From: Dactylosporangium vinaceum
GTDB taxonomy: Bacteria > Actinomycetota > Actinomycetes > Mycobacteriales > Micromonosporaceae
DNA length: 64,000 bases
Assembly (NCBI RefSeq): GCF_019904175.1
Contig: NZ_CP061913.1
Span: 3,782,001 to 3,846,000, forward strand
Reading direction: 5' to 3'
The notes below the pieces were generated by a model. That model did not search any database. It saw only the letters and a program-made list of their open reading frames with translations, and was not told the DNA's origin. A program made the translations under genes and the position numbers. Of the stretch, positions 26,569-35,094 are shown one piece after another (position 1 is the stretch's first letter; each line of letters starts with the position of its first letter).

Positions 26569-27995
26569 TGCGGCTGCCCCTGCTGGTTGAAGATCTGCAC
26601 CATCTTCTGGTGGGCCGCCTGCACGGCCTGCGCGGCCGGCGTGCCCTGGACGACCTGCTGCATCATGTCCGTGAGGACGTAGGCGCTGTTGGTCGCCTGC
26701 TGCCCGGCGCTGGCCTTCTGCGGGAACTCCAGGCCGTTCTTCGTCTTCAGCGGCAGCGACAGCTGCGTGATCTTGCGCATGATCGGGAACGCGGGGTCAC
26801 CGGAGGTGAAGAACGGGTCGGCGTCCCACACCTTCTCCCACGCGGGCAGGGCCAGGCCCGGCGCCTCCTTCGCCACCCCGAGCAGCGCCGGCGCACTGAC
26901 CAGGTACTGGGCCAGCAGCTTCGCGAGGGCGGCGTTCTTGGCGCTCTTGAACACGACGAAGCCCTGGGACTGCCCGAGCAGTAGCGGCTGCTCGGTCGCC
27001 GGGCCGGTGCAGTCGGCGAAGACGTGGGTGTTGTCGTAGACGGGGTTCTTCTTCGTCTTGGAGTCGGCGTAGACGCTGAACTGGTTGCGGGTGTAGCCGA
27101 GGATGCCGGCCAGCCAGTTCTCGTTGTTGCTGGAGTCGGTCCAGGCGGCGACGCCGGGCGGGAGCATCGCCTTGTACTTCGGGTTGGTGTAGATGTCGCC
27201 GAGGAACGCCACCGCCTGCACGGTCTCCGGCGAGTTGAACGTGACCTTCCGGCCGTCGTTGGAGGCGATCGACCCGCCGTAGGCGTTGATCAGCGCCTCG
27301 ATCATGCCGTTGGCGTCACCGGACCGGTTCACCGTCATGCCCCACCCGAACCGGCGCTTGCCCGGATCGGAGATCGCCAGGCACAGGTCCCGCAGCTCCT
27401 CCCAGCTGTAGGAGTCCTTCGGCGTGATGCCCTTGTCCTTCATCCAGTCCTTGCGCAGGAACGAACCGATGCCGATGAAGTGATAGGGAATGGCGTACCA
27501 CTTCCCGTCGAACACGCAGTAGTTCTTCGACTCGGCCGTCGGCTCGCCGTACTTGGCCGTCAGCGCCTTCACCACATCACTGACGTCCTCGAGGTCACCG
27601 AGCGCCTGGAACTGCGCGACGAACCGCGAGTCGGTCATGAACGCCAGATCCCGGGCCACGCCACCCTTGACCTCGGCGTCGATTTTCGCGACCACGTCAC
27701 CGGCGTCGGCCTGCACGAGACTGTTCTCAATCTTCGTGCCGGTGGCGTCGGCGAACTTCTTCACCGAGGCGTCCAGGGCCTTGTTCGCGGCTTCCGAGTA
27801 CAACTTCTGCGACAGCATCCCGAGCGCGGAGCCCTTCATGGACGCCGCAGCGTCGATCAGCTCCTTCGGCACCTCAGCCGGCGCGGCCGGGGCCGGCGTG
27901 GACGTGTCCCCGCACGCGGCCAGGCCGGCCGCGCCGAGCAGCCCCACGCCCATCCCCAGAAAACCACGCCGGGACCACAACGGGCTGTCCTCCAC
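26565..27995 (-). CDS. Extracellular sugar-binding lipoprotein of ABC importer
   Basis: The 476-residue protein begins with a twin-arginine-type lipoprotein signal (SRRGFLGMGVGLLGAAGLAAC). The mature part is a family 1 solute-binding protein: KKFADATGTKIENSLVQADA, the hinge strand KWYAIPYHFIGIG, YSWEELRDLC and NGMIEALINAYGG. It captures a carbohydrate ligand outside the membrane for the fused permease at 24616. The ligand is not predictable. GTG 27995 follows GGAGG; an operator-like inverted repeat lies about 20 bases upstream. Confidence 0.92.
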   Translation of the reverse strand: MEDSPLWSRRGFLGMGVGLLGAAGLAACGDTSTPAPAAPAEVPKELIDAAASMKGSALGMLSQKLYSEAANKALDASVKKFADATGTKIENSLVQADAGDVVAKIDAEVKGGVARDLAFMTDSRFVAQFQALGDLEDVSDVVKALTAKYGEPTAESKNYCVFDGKWYAIPYHFIGIGSFLRKDWMKDKGITPKDSYSWEELRDLCLAISDPGKRRFGWGMTVNRSGDANGMIEALINAYGGSIASNDGRKVTFNSPETVQAVAFLGDIYTNPKYKAMLPPGVAAWTDSSNNENWLAGILGYTRNQFSVYADSKTKKNPVYDNTHVFADCTGPATEQPLLLGQSQGFVVFKSAKNAALAKLLAQYLVSAPALLGVAKEAPGLALPAWEKVWDADPFFTSGDPAFPIMRKITQLSLPLKTKNGLEFPQKASAGQQATNSAYVLTDMMQQVVQGTPAAQAVQAAHQKMVQIFNQQGQPQ

Positions 27996-28014
27996 GAGCG
28001 CCTCCCGTATGTTG

Positions 28015-28047
28015 TTCGAAATCTCGAACGTAATTCGATATTTCGAT
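28015..28047. promoter_or_regulatory. Operator-like inverted repeat before the sugar ABC operon
   Basis: Arms CGAAATCTCGAA (28017-28028) and TTCGATATTTCG (28034-28045) are inverted copies with 11 of 12 positions matching, around a five-base centre. The element is AT-rich compared with its surroundings and sits 20-50 bases upstream of the binding-protein start. A GntR- or LacI-type sugar-responsive repressor is the likely partner. No such regulator gene is adjacent. Confidence 0.7.
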
Positions 28048-28239
28048 CCGAGTGGTGGCGACGGTAAAGGACCTAGTGGTAGGTGTCAATGCTGCCGACG
28101 CGGCCGCAGTCGGCCGGGCTGCGCTGCCGTGATCGGACTGATCCGCGGGCTGACACTGCGCATTGCAGCGATGCTTGACGAGCGTTACTGGATGTAAGTG
28201 GTTGATTCCGAACAGTGTCATCCGTCAGGATTCGTCGTG

Positions 28240-31200
28240 ATGAACGCAGCGACGAGTGACGATCCGGACCACATTCACACGCGCGCCGAGTTCGCCGAAG
28301 CGCTGACCCGCATGCGGGAAGCGGCCGGGCTGACGATCCGCGACCTGGCCGAGGCAACCGGTCTGCGGCACTCCACAGTCGGCGGCTACTGCAGCGGCCG
28401 GCACCTACCCAGCAGCGGCCAGACCGAGGTGCTGGTCCGGGTGCTGCGGGCGTGCGGCGTGGACCGGGCGGACGATCTCGATCGCTGGGTGGCTGCGGTC
28501 GGCCGGGCGAGGCGCGCACCCGGACCGCGCCCGGTCGACGCGCCGGCGCCGTTTCGCGGACTGGAGAGCTACCAGATCGCCGACCGTGACTGGTTCTTCG
28601 GCCGTGAGGACCTGACGCACACACTTGTCGAGCGGGTCGTTGCCGGCACCGGACTGCTGTTCGTCGTCGGAGCGTCGGGTTCGGGCAAGTCCTCGCTGCT
28701 GCGCGCCGGCCTGCTGGCGTCGCTCACCGACATGCCTTCGCCACCCGCAACGGTGCTGCTCACGCCGAGCGCCGTACCGCCGGCCGAGGTGGCCGCGGTA
28801 CTGGCCGGCAAGCCTGCGGTCGTCGTGGTCGACCAGTTCGAAGAGGTCTTCACCGACGCCGCCGCCGACGGCGACGCGCTCATCACCGCACTGACCGAGG
28901 CGGCCGCCGACATGAAGGTCGTGCTCGGTATGCGCGCCGACTTCTACGCCCACGCCGCGGCCCGCCCGGCACTCGTCGCGGCGCTGCAGCACGCTCAGGT
29001 GCTGGTCGGCCCGCTGACCGAGCCACAGCTGCGGCGAGTGATCACCGAGCCGGCGAAACGGGCTCAGGTGGACATCGAAGAAGGCCTGGTCGAGCTGATA
29101 ATGCGCGACCTGGTTCCGGCGGAGACGGGAACCCTGCCACTGCTGTCCCATGTCCTGCGGACCGCATGGCTGCGCGGCCACCGCCGCCGCCTGACGATCG
29201 CCGACTACCGCGACAGCGGCGGGCTTCGCGGGGCCGTCGCGCAGAGCGCAGAGGAGGTTTTCGCCAAGCTCGACCCGCTGCACCAGCGACTGGCCCGCCG
29301 GCTGTTCGTCCAGCTCGTCCACGCCCCCGAGGGCATGGCCGAGACCCGCCGCCAGGTCCACCTCGACGATCTGCGCACCGGTGTAGATCCTGACGACGAG
29401 GCGCGTGACGCCGTCCTCGACCGGTTCATCGAGGCCCGCCTGGTCACCAGCGATGCCAACGGCGTGCGCATCACCCACGAGGCACTCGTGCAGGCGTGGC
29501 CGCGGCTGTGCGAGTGGATCGAGGCCGATCGAGCAGGTCTGCGCGTGTACCACCGGCTGCGTGACGCGGCGCGTTCATGGCACGACACCGGCCGCACCGG
29601 CGATGGCCTGCTGCGGGGAACCAACCTGGAGATGGCCCGCGAGTGGTCGGCGAACCCGGCCAGAGCGGCCGACCTGAACCGCACGGAGCGCGCGTTCCTG
29701 GACGCGAGCGTCGCCCTCGACGCCGCCGAGCGGCGCACTGCCCACCGCCGCGCCCGTGTGCAGGCCCGTCTGCTCGTAGCGATGGCAATCCTGCTGGTGA
29801 TCTCGGCGGCCTCCGCCGTGTTCGCGTTCGGGCAGCGTCGAATAGCCGACGATGTGCGCGACACGGCCGTGTCGCGGCAGGTGGCAGGCGACGCCGACCG
29901 GTTGCGGGCCACCGACCCGGCGCTCGCCCGGCAACTGGCCCTCGCGGCGTACCGGGTCAGTCCCACTCCCGAGGCGCGCTCGACGCTGTACGGCCTGACC
30001 GCCGACCCGGCCGTAGCCCGGTTCCGCGCCTCGCAGGGCACCGTGGCCGTGACCACCGAGCCGGCCGCAAGGCTCGTGGTCACCGGCGACAACGTCGGCG
30101 GCATCCGGCTGTGGCACGTCACAGCGGGCGGCGCGCTGACCGCCGGCGCCTCGGCAACGGCACTTGACGGCAGTATCTTCACGCTCGCCGCCAGCCATGA
30201 CGGGCGGCTGCTCGCGGTGGGCGGCAAGGCCGGTGTAGTGACCCTGTGGCGGCTCGGCGCGGCCCTCCAGCGGCTCGCGACCATACCGGTGGACGCGGCT
30301 ACCGTCTTCAGCCTTGCGCTGAGCCCCGACGGCCGCACGCTTGTCGCCGCGACGGCCGGCCGAGGGCTGCGCCGTTGGAGCATCGGCGACCCGGCGCACC
30401 CGGAGGTGCTGGCCGATCTGCCGGCGAATCCGGCCGGCGATGTCCACGCCGTCATGTACGCAGCAGATGGCCGGCTGCTGGCCGGCACACCCGAACACAC
30501 GGTGCGGGTCTGGCGGGCCGACGCGACCGCCGTCGACGGTCTCGACCTGACGGGCCCCACGGGGCAGGTGAACGGCATTGCTGCCGATGCGGCCACAGGT
30601 GCGGTGGCGGTCGCGTCGAGCGACCGGGCCGTCTACCTGTGGCCGCCGGGACGAGCGCTCGTGACCCTGCGCGGCTTCACCAGCTTCGCCAACGCGGTCA
30701 GGTTCAGCCCCGACGGTGCCCTGATCGCCGCGACAAGCGCGGACGGGTCGGCCCGCTTCTGGACTGTGGCGGGCGGCCGGGAGGTCAGGAACCTGCCGCA
30801 CCCGGGCCCCGTGACAGATCTGGCCTACCTCGGGCCCGACATGGTGCTCACCGCGGCCGCGGACGGATACGCTCGGACCTGGGCGCTGCCCGGCGCGGTG
30901 ATCGGGCCGACCAGCAACCAGGTGTTCACCGTCATGTTCGACACCACCGGCCGGCTGGCCGTCAACGCGGAGTCGACGACCGCCGGGGCCGGCGAGGTCA
31001 CCCTGTGGGACACGCACGACTCCGCCCACCCCCGCTCCGCCGGGCCGCCGTTGCACGCGGATGGGCTGTCGGGGTCGTCGGCCGTCAGCCGGTCAGGGCG
31101 TCTGCTGGCGGCCGGCGCCGCCGACGGCAGCACCACGCTGTGGGACACCCATGACCCGGCCGCTCCGCGCCGGTTCGGCTTGCTGACCGGCCCGACCGAG

Positions 31201-31932
31201 CAGATCGAGGCAGTCGCGTTCAGCCCCGACGAGCGGCAGCTCGCGATCGGCGGCGATGACCACAGAGTATGGCTGTGGGATGTAGCGCGCCCCGATGCGC
31301 CCCGATTGCGAGCGACGCTCGAACAGCCGACGAACCTGGTGCTCAATCTGGCATTCAGCCCGTCCGGGGAACTGCTGGGTGCGGCGAGTGCCGACCGTCA
31401 GCTGTACCTGTGGGATGTCCGCGGCGCCGGCCCGGTGCACCTCGACAGCGTCACCACAGTGTCCGGCACCTACGCGTACGCCCTCGCGTTCAGCCCTGAC
31501 GGCGGCACGATCGCGATCGGCAGCGCCGACAAGACGGTGCGCCTCTTCGACGCCCGCGATCCGGCCCGGCCGCGTGCCGTCGGGAGCGCGCTGACCGGGC
31601 CCACGAACTATGTCTACGCGGTGGCGTTCAGCCCCGATGGCCGGACATTGGCCGCCGGGAGCACCGACGGGACTGTCCGGCTGTGGACCCGCGGCCGCGG
31701 CGATACGTTCACCCGAGCCGCGACCCTGGCCGCGCACGGTGCCGTCTTCACGGTCGCGTTCAGTCCCGACGGGCGCATGGTTGCCGCCGGTACCGGCGAA
31801 GCTCAGGTGTGGCTGTGGCAGGTGACCGACCCGGGGGCCCGTGCGGCCCTCTGCGGCGCCGTGGGCGACACGATAACGCTGCCGGAGTGGCAGCAGTATC
31901 TGCCGGCGACACCGTTTCGGAAACCCTGCTGA
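28240..31932 (+). CDS. XRE-HTH / NTPase (nSTAND) / WD40 repeat protein
   Basis: The 1230-residue protein has an XRE-type helix-turn-helix (about 25-60, GLTIRDLAEATGLRHSTVGG), then a signalling NTPase with Walker A GASGSGKSS (about 144) and Walker B VVVVDQFEE (about 194). A winged-helix and helical region follows, ending ITHEALVQAWPRLCEW. One transmembrane helix sits at about 509-530, and a C-terminal WD40 propeller spans about 600-1220 with many FSPDG repeats. This architecture is common in actinobacteria as a signal-integrating STAND protein; the ligand is unknown. ATG 28240 has CAGGA upstream and is preferred to GTG 28198. Confidence 0.92.
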   Translation: MNAATSDDPDHIHTRAEFAEALTRMREAAGLTIRDLAEATGLRHSTVGGYCSGRHLPSSGQTEVLVRVLRACGVDRADDLDRWVAAVGRARRAPGPRPVDAPAPFRGLESYQIADRDWFFGREDLTHTLVERVVAGTGLLFVVGASGSGKSSLLRAGLLASLTDMPSPPATVLLTPSAVPPAEVAAVLAGKPAVVVVDQFEEVFTDAAADGDALITALTEAAADMKVVLGMRADFYAHAAARPALVAALQHAQVLVGPLTEPQLRRVITEPAKRAQVDIEEGLVELIMRDLVPAETGTLPLLSHVLRTAWLRGHRRRLTIADYRDSGGLRGAVAQSAEEVFAKLDPLHQRLARRLFVQLVHAPEGMAETRRQVHLDDLRTGVDPDDEARDAVLDRFIEARLVTSDANGVRITHEALVQAWPRLCEWIEADRAGLRVYHRLRDAARSWHDTGRTGDGLLRGTNLEMAREWSANPARAADLNRTERAFLDASVALDAAERRTAHRRARVQARLLVAMAILLVISAASAVFAFGQRRIADDVRDTAVSRQVAGDADRLRATDPALARQLALAAYRVSPTPEARSTLYGLTADPAVARFRASQGTVAVTTEPAARLVVTGDNVGGIRLWHVTAGGALTAGASATALDGSIFTLAASHDGRLLAVGGKAGVVTLWRLGAALQRLATIPVDAATVFSLALSPDGRTLVAATAGRGLRRWSIGDPAHPEVLADLPANPAGDVHAVMYAADGRLLAGTPEHTVRVWRADATAVDGLDLTGPTGQVNGIAADAATGAVAVASSDRAVYLWPPGRALVTLRGFTSFANAVRFSPDGALIAATSADGSARFWTVAGGREVRNLPHPGPVTDLAYLGPDMVLTAAADGYARTWALPGAVIGPTSNQVFTVMFDTTGRLAVNAESTTAGAGEVTLWDTHDSAHPRSAGPPLHADGLSGSSAVSRSGRLLAAGAADGSTTLWDTHDPAAPRRFGLLTGPTEQIEAVAFSPDERQLAIGGDDHRVWLWDVARPDAPRLRATLEQPTNLVLNLAFSPSGELLGAASADRQLYLWDVRGAGPVHLDSVTTVSGTYAYALAFSPDGGTIAIGSADKTVRLFDARDPARPRAVGSALTGPTNYVYAVAFSPDGRTLAAGSTDGTVRLWTRGRGDTFTRAATLAAHGAVFTVAFSPDGRMVAAGTGEAQVWLWQVTDPGARAALCGAVGDTITLPEWQQYLPATPFRKPC

Positions 31933-31962
31933 GCACTGGCTCATCGCGAGATTGCCGGTACA

Positions 31963-32001
31963 CCGGAGGGTGACGCTGCGCGCGGCCACGTCACCCTCCG
32001 G
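31963..32001. terminator. Bidirectional hairpin terminator
   Basis: CCGGAGGGTGACG (31963-31975) pairs perfectly with CGTCACCCTCCGG (31989-32001) across a 13-base loop. It lies between the convergent genes ending at 31932 and 32007, so it can terminate both. There is no T-run, which is usual for actinobacterial hairpins. Confidence 0.8.
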
Positions 32002-32006
32002 CCGGA

Positions 32007-32432
32007 CTACGGCAGCCAGATGCCAGTGGGAGACGACACGCAGCGGGGAACGGACGGCTGGTTGTACACGTACGAGGCGTGGACGAAGAGCCATCTCGGC
32101 ACGCTGTAGCCGTCGTAGGACTCCCAGACCAGGACATCGAACCATCGGTTCGTCGAATAGTTGCCGGTCGCCCAGTCCCCGTCCCACCAGCAGCCGACCG
32201 CGACGGTCTGCCGGGCGGTGCTGTTGGGCGCCTGACGCAGCGCGTAGCCCCAGTACGTGTCCTGGCCGTTGATGGCGAGGTACGGCTCTGTCCTGGTCGA
32301 GGCCATGTATTCGACGAGCGCGTTGGGGTAGCCGGATGCGGGGGCGGCTTGCGCCGGGGTGACGGTGGTCAACAGTGCTGTTGCGGCGGTGAGCATCAGC
32401 ACGAGTACATGGGCAAGTCTGTGTCGTCGCAT
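32007..32432 (-). CDS. Small secreted protein
   Basis: From ATG 32432 the 141-residue protein has a Sec signal (MRRHRLAHVLVLMLTAATAL, cleavage near AQAAP). The mature part is about 110 residues, Trp/Tyr-rich, with QTVAVGCWWDGDWATGNYST and LFVHASYVYNQPSVPRC. One Cys in GCWW and one near the end could form a disulfide. The strand-rich pattern ending in VHASYVxNQ resembles bacterial SH3-like domains of secreted actinobacterial proteins. Function unknown. Confidence 0.82.
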   Translation of the reverse strand: MRRHRLAHVLVLMLTAATALLTTVTPAQAAPASGYPNALVEYMASTRTEPYLAINGQDTYWGYALRQAPNSTARQTVAVGCWWDGDWATGNYSTNRWFDVLVWESYDGYSVPRWLFVHASYVYNQPSVPRCVSSPTGIWLP

Positions 32433-32568
32433 GTGTGGCTCCAGTCCTCTCAGATCGGTGTGGGCGCCGCCGGGGTCAGCCGCAGCGACACGGCATGGTC
32501 GGTGCCGAGGCTGGGGGGACAGGCGTGCCGTCAAACCCTCGCAGGCCGCGCCGACGGCAGTCGACGGC

Positions 32569-32652
32569 GCGCCAGATGTCCGTACAAGGCCGGACGGCGA
32601 CGGCGCGCGCCGCGCTGACCTGGCTGAACGGGGTTGTCCGGACATCTGGCGC
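32569..32652. repeat. 19-bp inverted repeat between divergent genes
   Basis: GCGCCAGATGTCCGTACAA (32569-32587) and TTGTCCGGACATCTGGCGC (32634-32652) are inverted copies differing at one position, separated by 46 bases. It sits between the divergent genes at 32432 and 32719. It could form an extended hairpin, serve as a paired operator, or be a small non-autonomous palindromic element. The right arm itself contains the palindrome TCCGGA. Confidence 0.7.
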
Positions 32653-32718
32653 GGCACTGGCGCGGGTAGCCGTCCGGGCGGCACAGTCGGCGCACCCACG
32701 AGTGAGAGGACGGTGCCT

Positions 32719-34551
32719 GTGACCGACGCGAAGGTGCTCGCGGCACAGCAGTGGGTCAACGCAACCTACGGCGGTGTGGCAGGTTACGAGCGATGCCCAG
32801 AGGACGGCCGCACCGGCTGGACGACGATGTTCTCCCTGATCGAGGGCTTGCAGCACGAGTTGGGCATCTCGCCGGTGGTGGCGAGCTTCGGCCCGACCAC
32901 GGCCGCTCGGTTCGATGCGCTCGGGCCGATCGGCATCGACTGGACCGGGACCACCACCGTCAGTGGCAACATCGCCAAGATCCTGCAGCACGGACTGTTC
33001 TGCAAGGGCTACTGGGGTGCCGACGAGACCGAAACGGGGACGTTCACCGGGGCGACGCGGCAGGCGGTGATACAGCTTCGGCTGGACATGGGCATTCCGA
33101 CCGGTGACGGTGTGATCAACGTGGACATCGCTCGATGTATCCTCAACATGGACGCATACGTGGTGGTCGCCGGTGGTACCAGCAAGGTCCGAGACATCCA
33201 GCGCTGGCTCAATGGCCGCTATTGGCAGCGCGACGCGTACAGCATCGGGCCCTGTGACGGTATCTACTCCCGGGACGTCCAGCGAGCGCTGATGATCGCG
33301 ATCCAGTACGAGCTGGGGCTCAACCCGACAGGCACCTTCGGCCCGGGAACGCAGGCGGGACTGCGGGCACACACCCTGCAGCCGGGCGACACCGGCATAT
33401 TCGTGCAGTTGTTCTCTGCGGCGTGCGTGTTCAACGAACCGGTCGGTGATTATCGCACCGATCAGCGGGACAGCTACGACGCGAACCTCGCCGCGTTCGT
33501 CCGCGCCTTCCAGGAGTTCTCCCTGCTGCCGACGAGCGGTGCCGGGGACTATCCGACCTGGGCTCAGCTGCTCATTTCCACGGGTGATGCGGACCGGTCG
33601 GCGTCGGGGTGCGACACTCGCTTCGAGATCACCGCAGCGCGCGCCGCGTGGTTGCGCGCCAACGGCTATACGGTGGTCGGCCGTTACCTTTACGATCCGC
33701 CGGAGTCCACGCTCGACAAGGAGCTCAAACCAGGCGAGCTGGCGACGATCTTCGCGGCGGGCCTGAGAGTCTTCCCGATCTATCAGGACAACGCCCGCGA
33801 CGTCACCGACTTCACCTTCGCGGCAGGGCTGCAGCACGGGCGAAACGCCCACGATCTGGCCGTCGGCTACGGATTCAACCAGAGCACGGTGATCTACTTC
33901 GCGGTCGACTACGACGCCACTCAGGACGAGATCGACTCGGCTGTCGTGCCGTACTTCCGCGGCGTCGTGGCTGGTCTGATCAGCCAGGGCAAGCGGTACC
34001 TGCACGGTGTCTACGGCTCGCGTAACGTCTGCGCGAACGTCACCGCCGCGACATTCGCCCGGTTCTCGTTCGTCTCCGGTATGTCCTGGGGATTTTCGGG
34101 CAACCTCGGCTTCCCCCTGCCGGCCAACTGGTCGTTCAATCAGATCAAGGAGTTCACGGTCACCACCGGATCCGACGTCTTCGATCTGGACCGGGACGTT
34201 GCGCGATTGAACGACAAGGGCGCCGCAACTGTCAACGAGCCGGCCGGCCCGGCCGGCGGGTTCATCGCGTATGTCCAGCAGCTCCACGACCGGGCGATCG
34301 CCTACGGCGGCGACCGCCCCGCGGACCAGCTGGTCATGGAGTACATCCGGCACGTGGCCTACGGCGGCGGCAACCCGGTTACCGCAGAGGGCTGGAGCGT
34401 CCTGATCGGCGACTACGATCACGGATTCGTCACCTACGTCGACGGTCATCCCGTGACCGTCCAGAACTGGTTCGCAGACCCGTTCACGGGCTACCAGCTG
34501 GGCGCGGAGCACATGATGGCGACGGCCAATGCCGCCTATCTCAAGCCGTAG
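32719..34551 (+). CDS. DUF1906 (Rv2525c-like) glycoside-hydrolase-like protein with peptidoglycan-binding-type N-terminus
   Basis: The 610-residue protein starts at GTG 32719, eight bases after GAGAGGA. Residues about 1-250 are two or three helical repeats resembling peptidoglycan-binding domains (TTMFSLIEGLQHELG, TGTFGPGTQAGLRAHTLQPG). The central domain (about 290-510) is the DUF1906 TIM barrel: GYTVVGRYLYDPPES, GLRVFPIYQDNARDVTDF, IYFAVDYDATQDEID and YLHGVYGSRNVC. A C-terminal helical part of about 100 residues follows. No signal peptide is visible, although such proteins act on cell walls. It heads a three-gene run to 35723. Confidence 0.85.
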   Translation: MTDAKVLAAQQWVNATYGGVAGYERCPEDGRTGWTTMFSLIEGLQHELGISPVVASFGPTTAARFDALGPIGIDWTGTTTVSGNIAKILQHGLFCKGYWGADETETGTFTGATRQAVIQLRLDMGIPTGDGVINVDIARCILNMDAYVVVAGGTSKVRDIQRWLNGRYWQRDAYSIGPCDGIYSRDVQRALMIAIQYELGLNPTGTFGPGTQAGLRAHTLQPGDTGIFVQLFSAACVFNEPVGDYRTDQRDSYDANLAAFVRAFQEFSLLPTSGAGDYPTWAQLLISTGDADRSASGCDTRFEITAARAAWLRANGYTVVGRYLYDPPESTLDKELKPGELATIFAAGLRVFPIYQDNARDVTDFTFAAGLQHGRNAHDLAVGYGFNQSTVIYFAVDYDATQDEIDSAVVPYFRGVVAGLISQGKRYLHGVYGSRNVCANVTAATFARFSFVSGMSWGFSGNLGFPLPANWSFNQIKEFTVTTGSDVFDLDRDVARLNDKGAATVNEPAGPAGGFIAYVQQLHDRAIAYGGDRPADQLVMEYIRHVAYGGGNPVTAEGWSVLIGDYDHGFVTYVDGHPVTVQNWFADPFTGYQLGAEHMMATANAAYLKP

Positions 34552-34608
34552 AACGCCGACCGTGGGCTCGCCGGCGACGGCGACATCGGCGGATGGGCCG
34601 GTGATCTG

Positions 34609-35094
34609 ATGACGTTCTACGCCGATTGGTTCAACTCTGCCGAGCAGTACGCCTCCGGCCTGGCGTTCTGCGAGGCCAAGCTGGCCAAGCCCGGCGTGTG
34701 GTCGTCATTCGGCTTCGACGACATGATCACCGATGCGGACGGCTACCTGATCGCGCAAGCGGTCCGCAGCGGCCGGACGATCGTGCAGGCGGTGACCGAC
34801 CACTACAGCGGTGGTGGGGGCACGCACCGGTTCACCGACTGGTTCACACAACGCTGGGGCACGGCACCGAACTGCAAGGCCGCGGCCCATCACGCCCTGA
34901 CCGCGGACACCGTCAAGCTCGATCTGGCCCGCACCAAGCTCATCGGCCTCCGCGCGCTGACCGCGCCGTTCCCGGCCGACCTGGCCCTTCTCCCCGGCGG
35001 GGCCGCCAAGCTCGACGGGTTCGAGCAGGGGTTCGTCGAGGCTGTCCGAGCCCGCGCCGACCTCGAGTCCACCGGCAACGTAGGGAGCATGTGA
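34609..35094 (+). CDS. Hypothetical protein in the cell-wall gene run
   Basis: The 161-residue protein begins MTFYADWFNSAEQYASGLAF and has no signal peptide. It is helical with a Gly-rich turn (DHYSGGGGTHRFTDWFTQRW) and a C-terminal helix (LDGFEQGFVEAVRARADLES). I recognise no domain. It lies 57 bases after the DUF1906 gene and its stop overlaps the next start (TGATG), so it is translationally linked to the Tat-exported protein. Confidence 0.7.
   Translation: MTFYADWFNSAEQYASGLAFCEAKLAKPGVWSSFGFDDMITDADGYLIAQAVRSGRTIVQAVTDHYSGGGGTHRFTDWFTQRWGTAPNCKAAAHHALTADTVKLDLARTKLIGLRALTAPFPADLALLPGGAAKLDGFEQGFVEAVRARADLESTGNVGSM

Noticed and set aside
29575-31056. A 493-codon minus frame inside the WD40 gene
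   Set aside because: Antisense of the WD40 repeat region; no motif or ribosome-binding site.
32476-34512. A 678-codon minus frame
   Set aside because: Antisense to the DUF1906 gene, which has recognisable domains and a ribosome-binding site.
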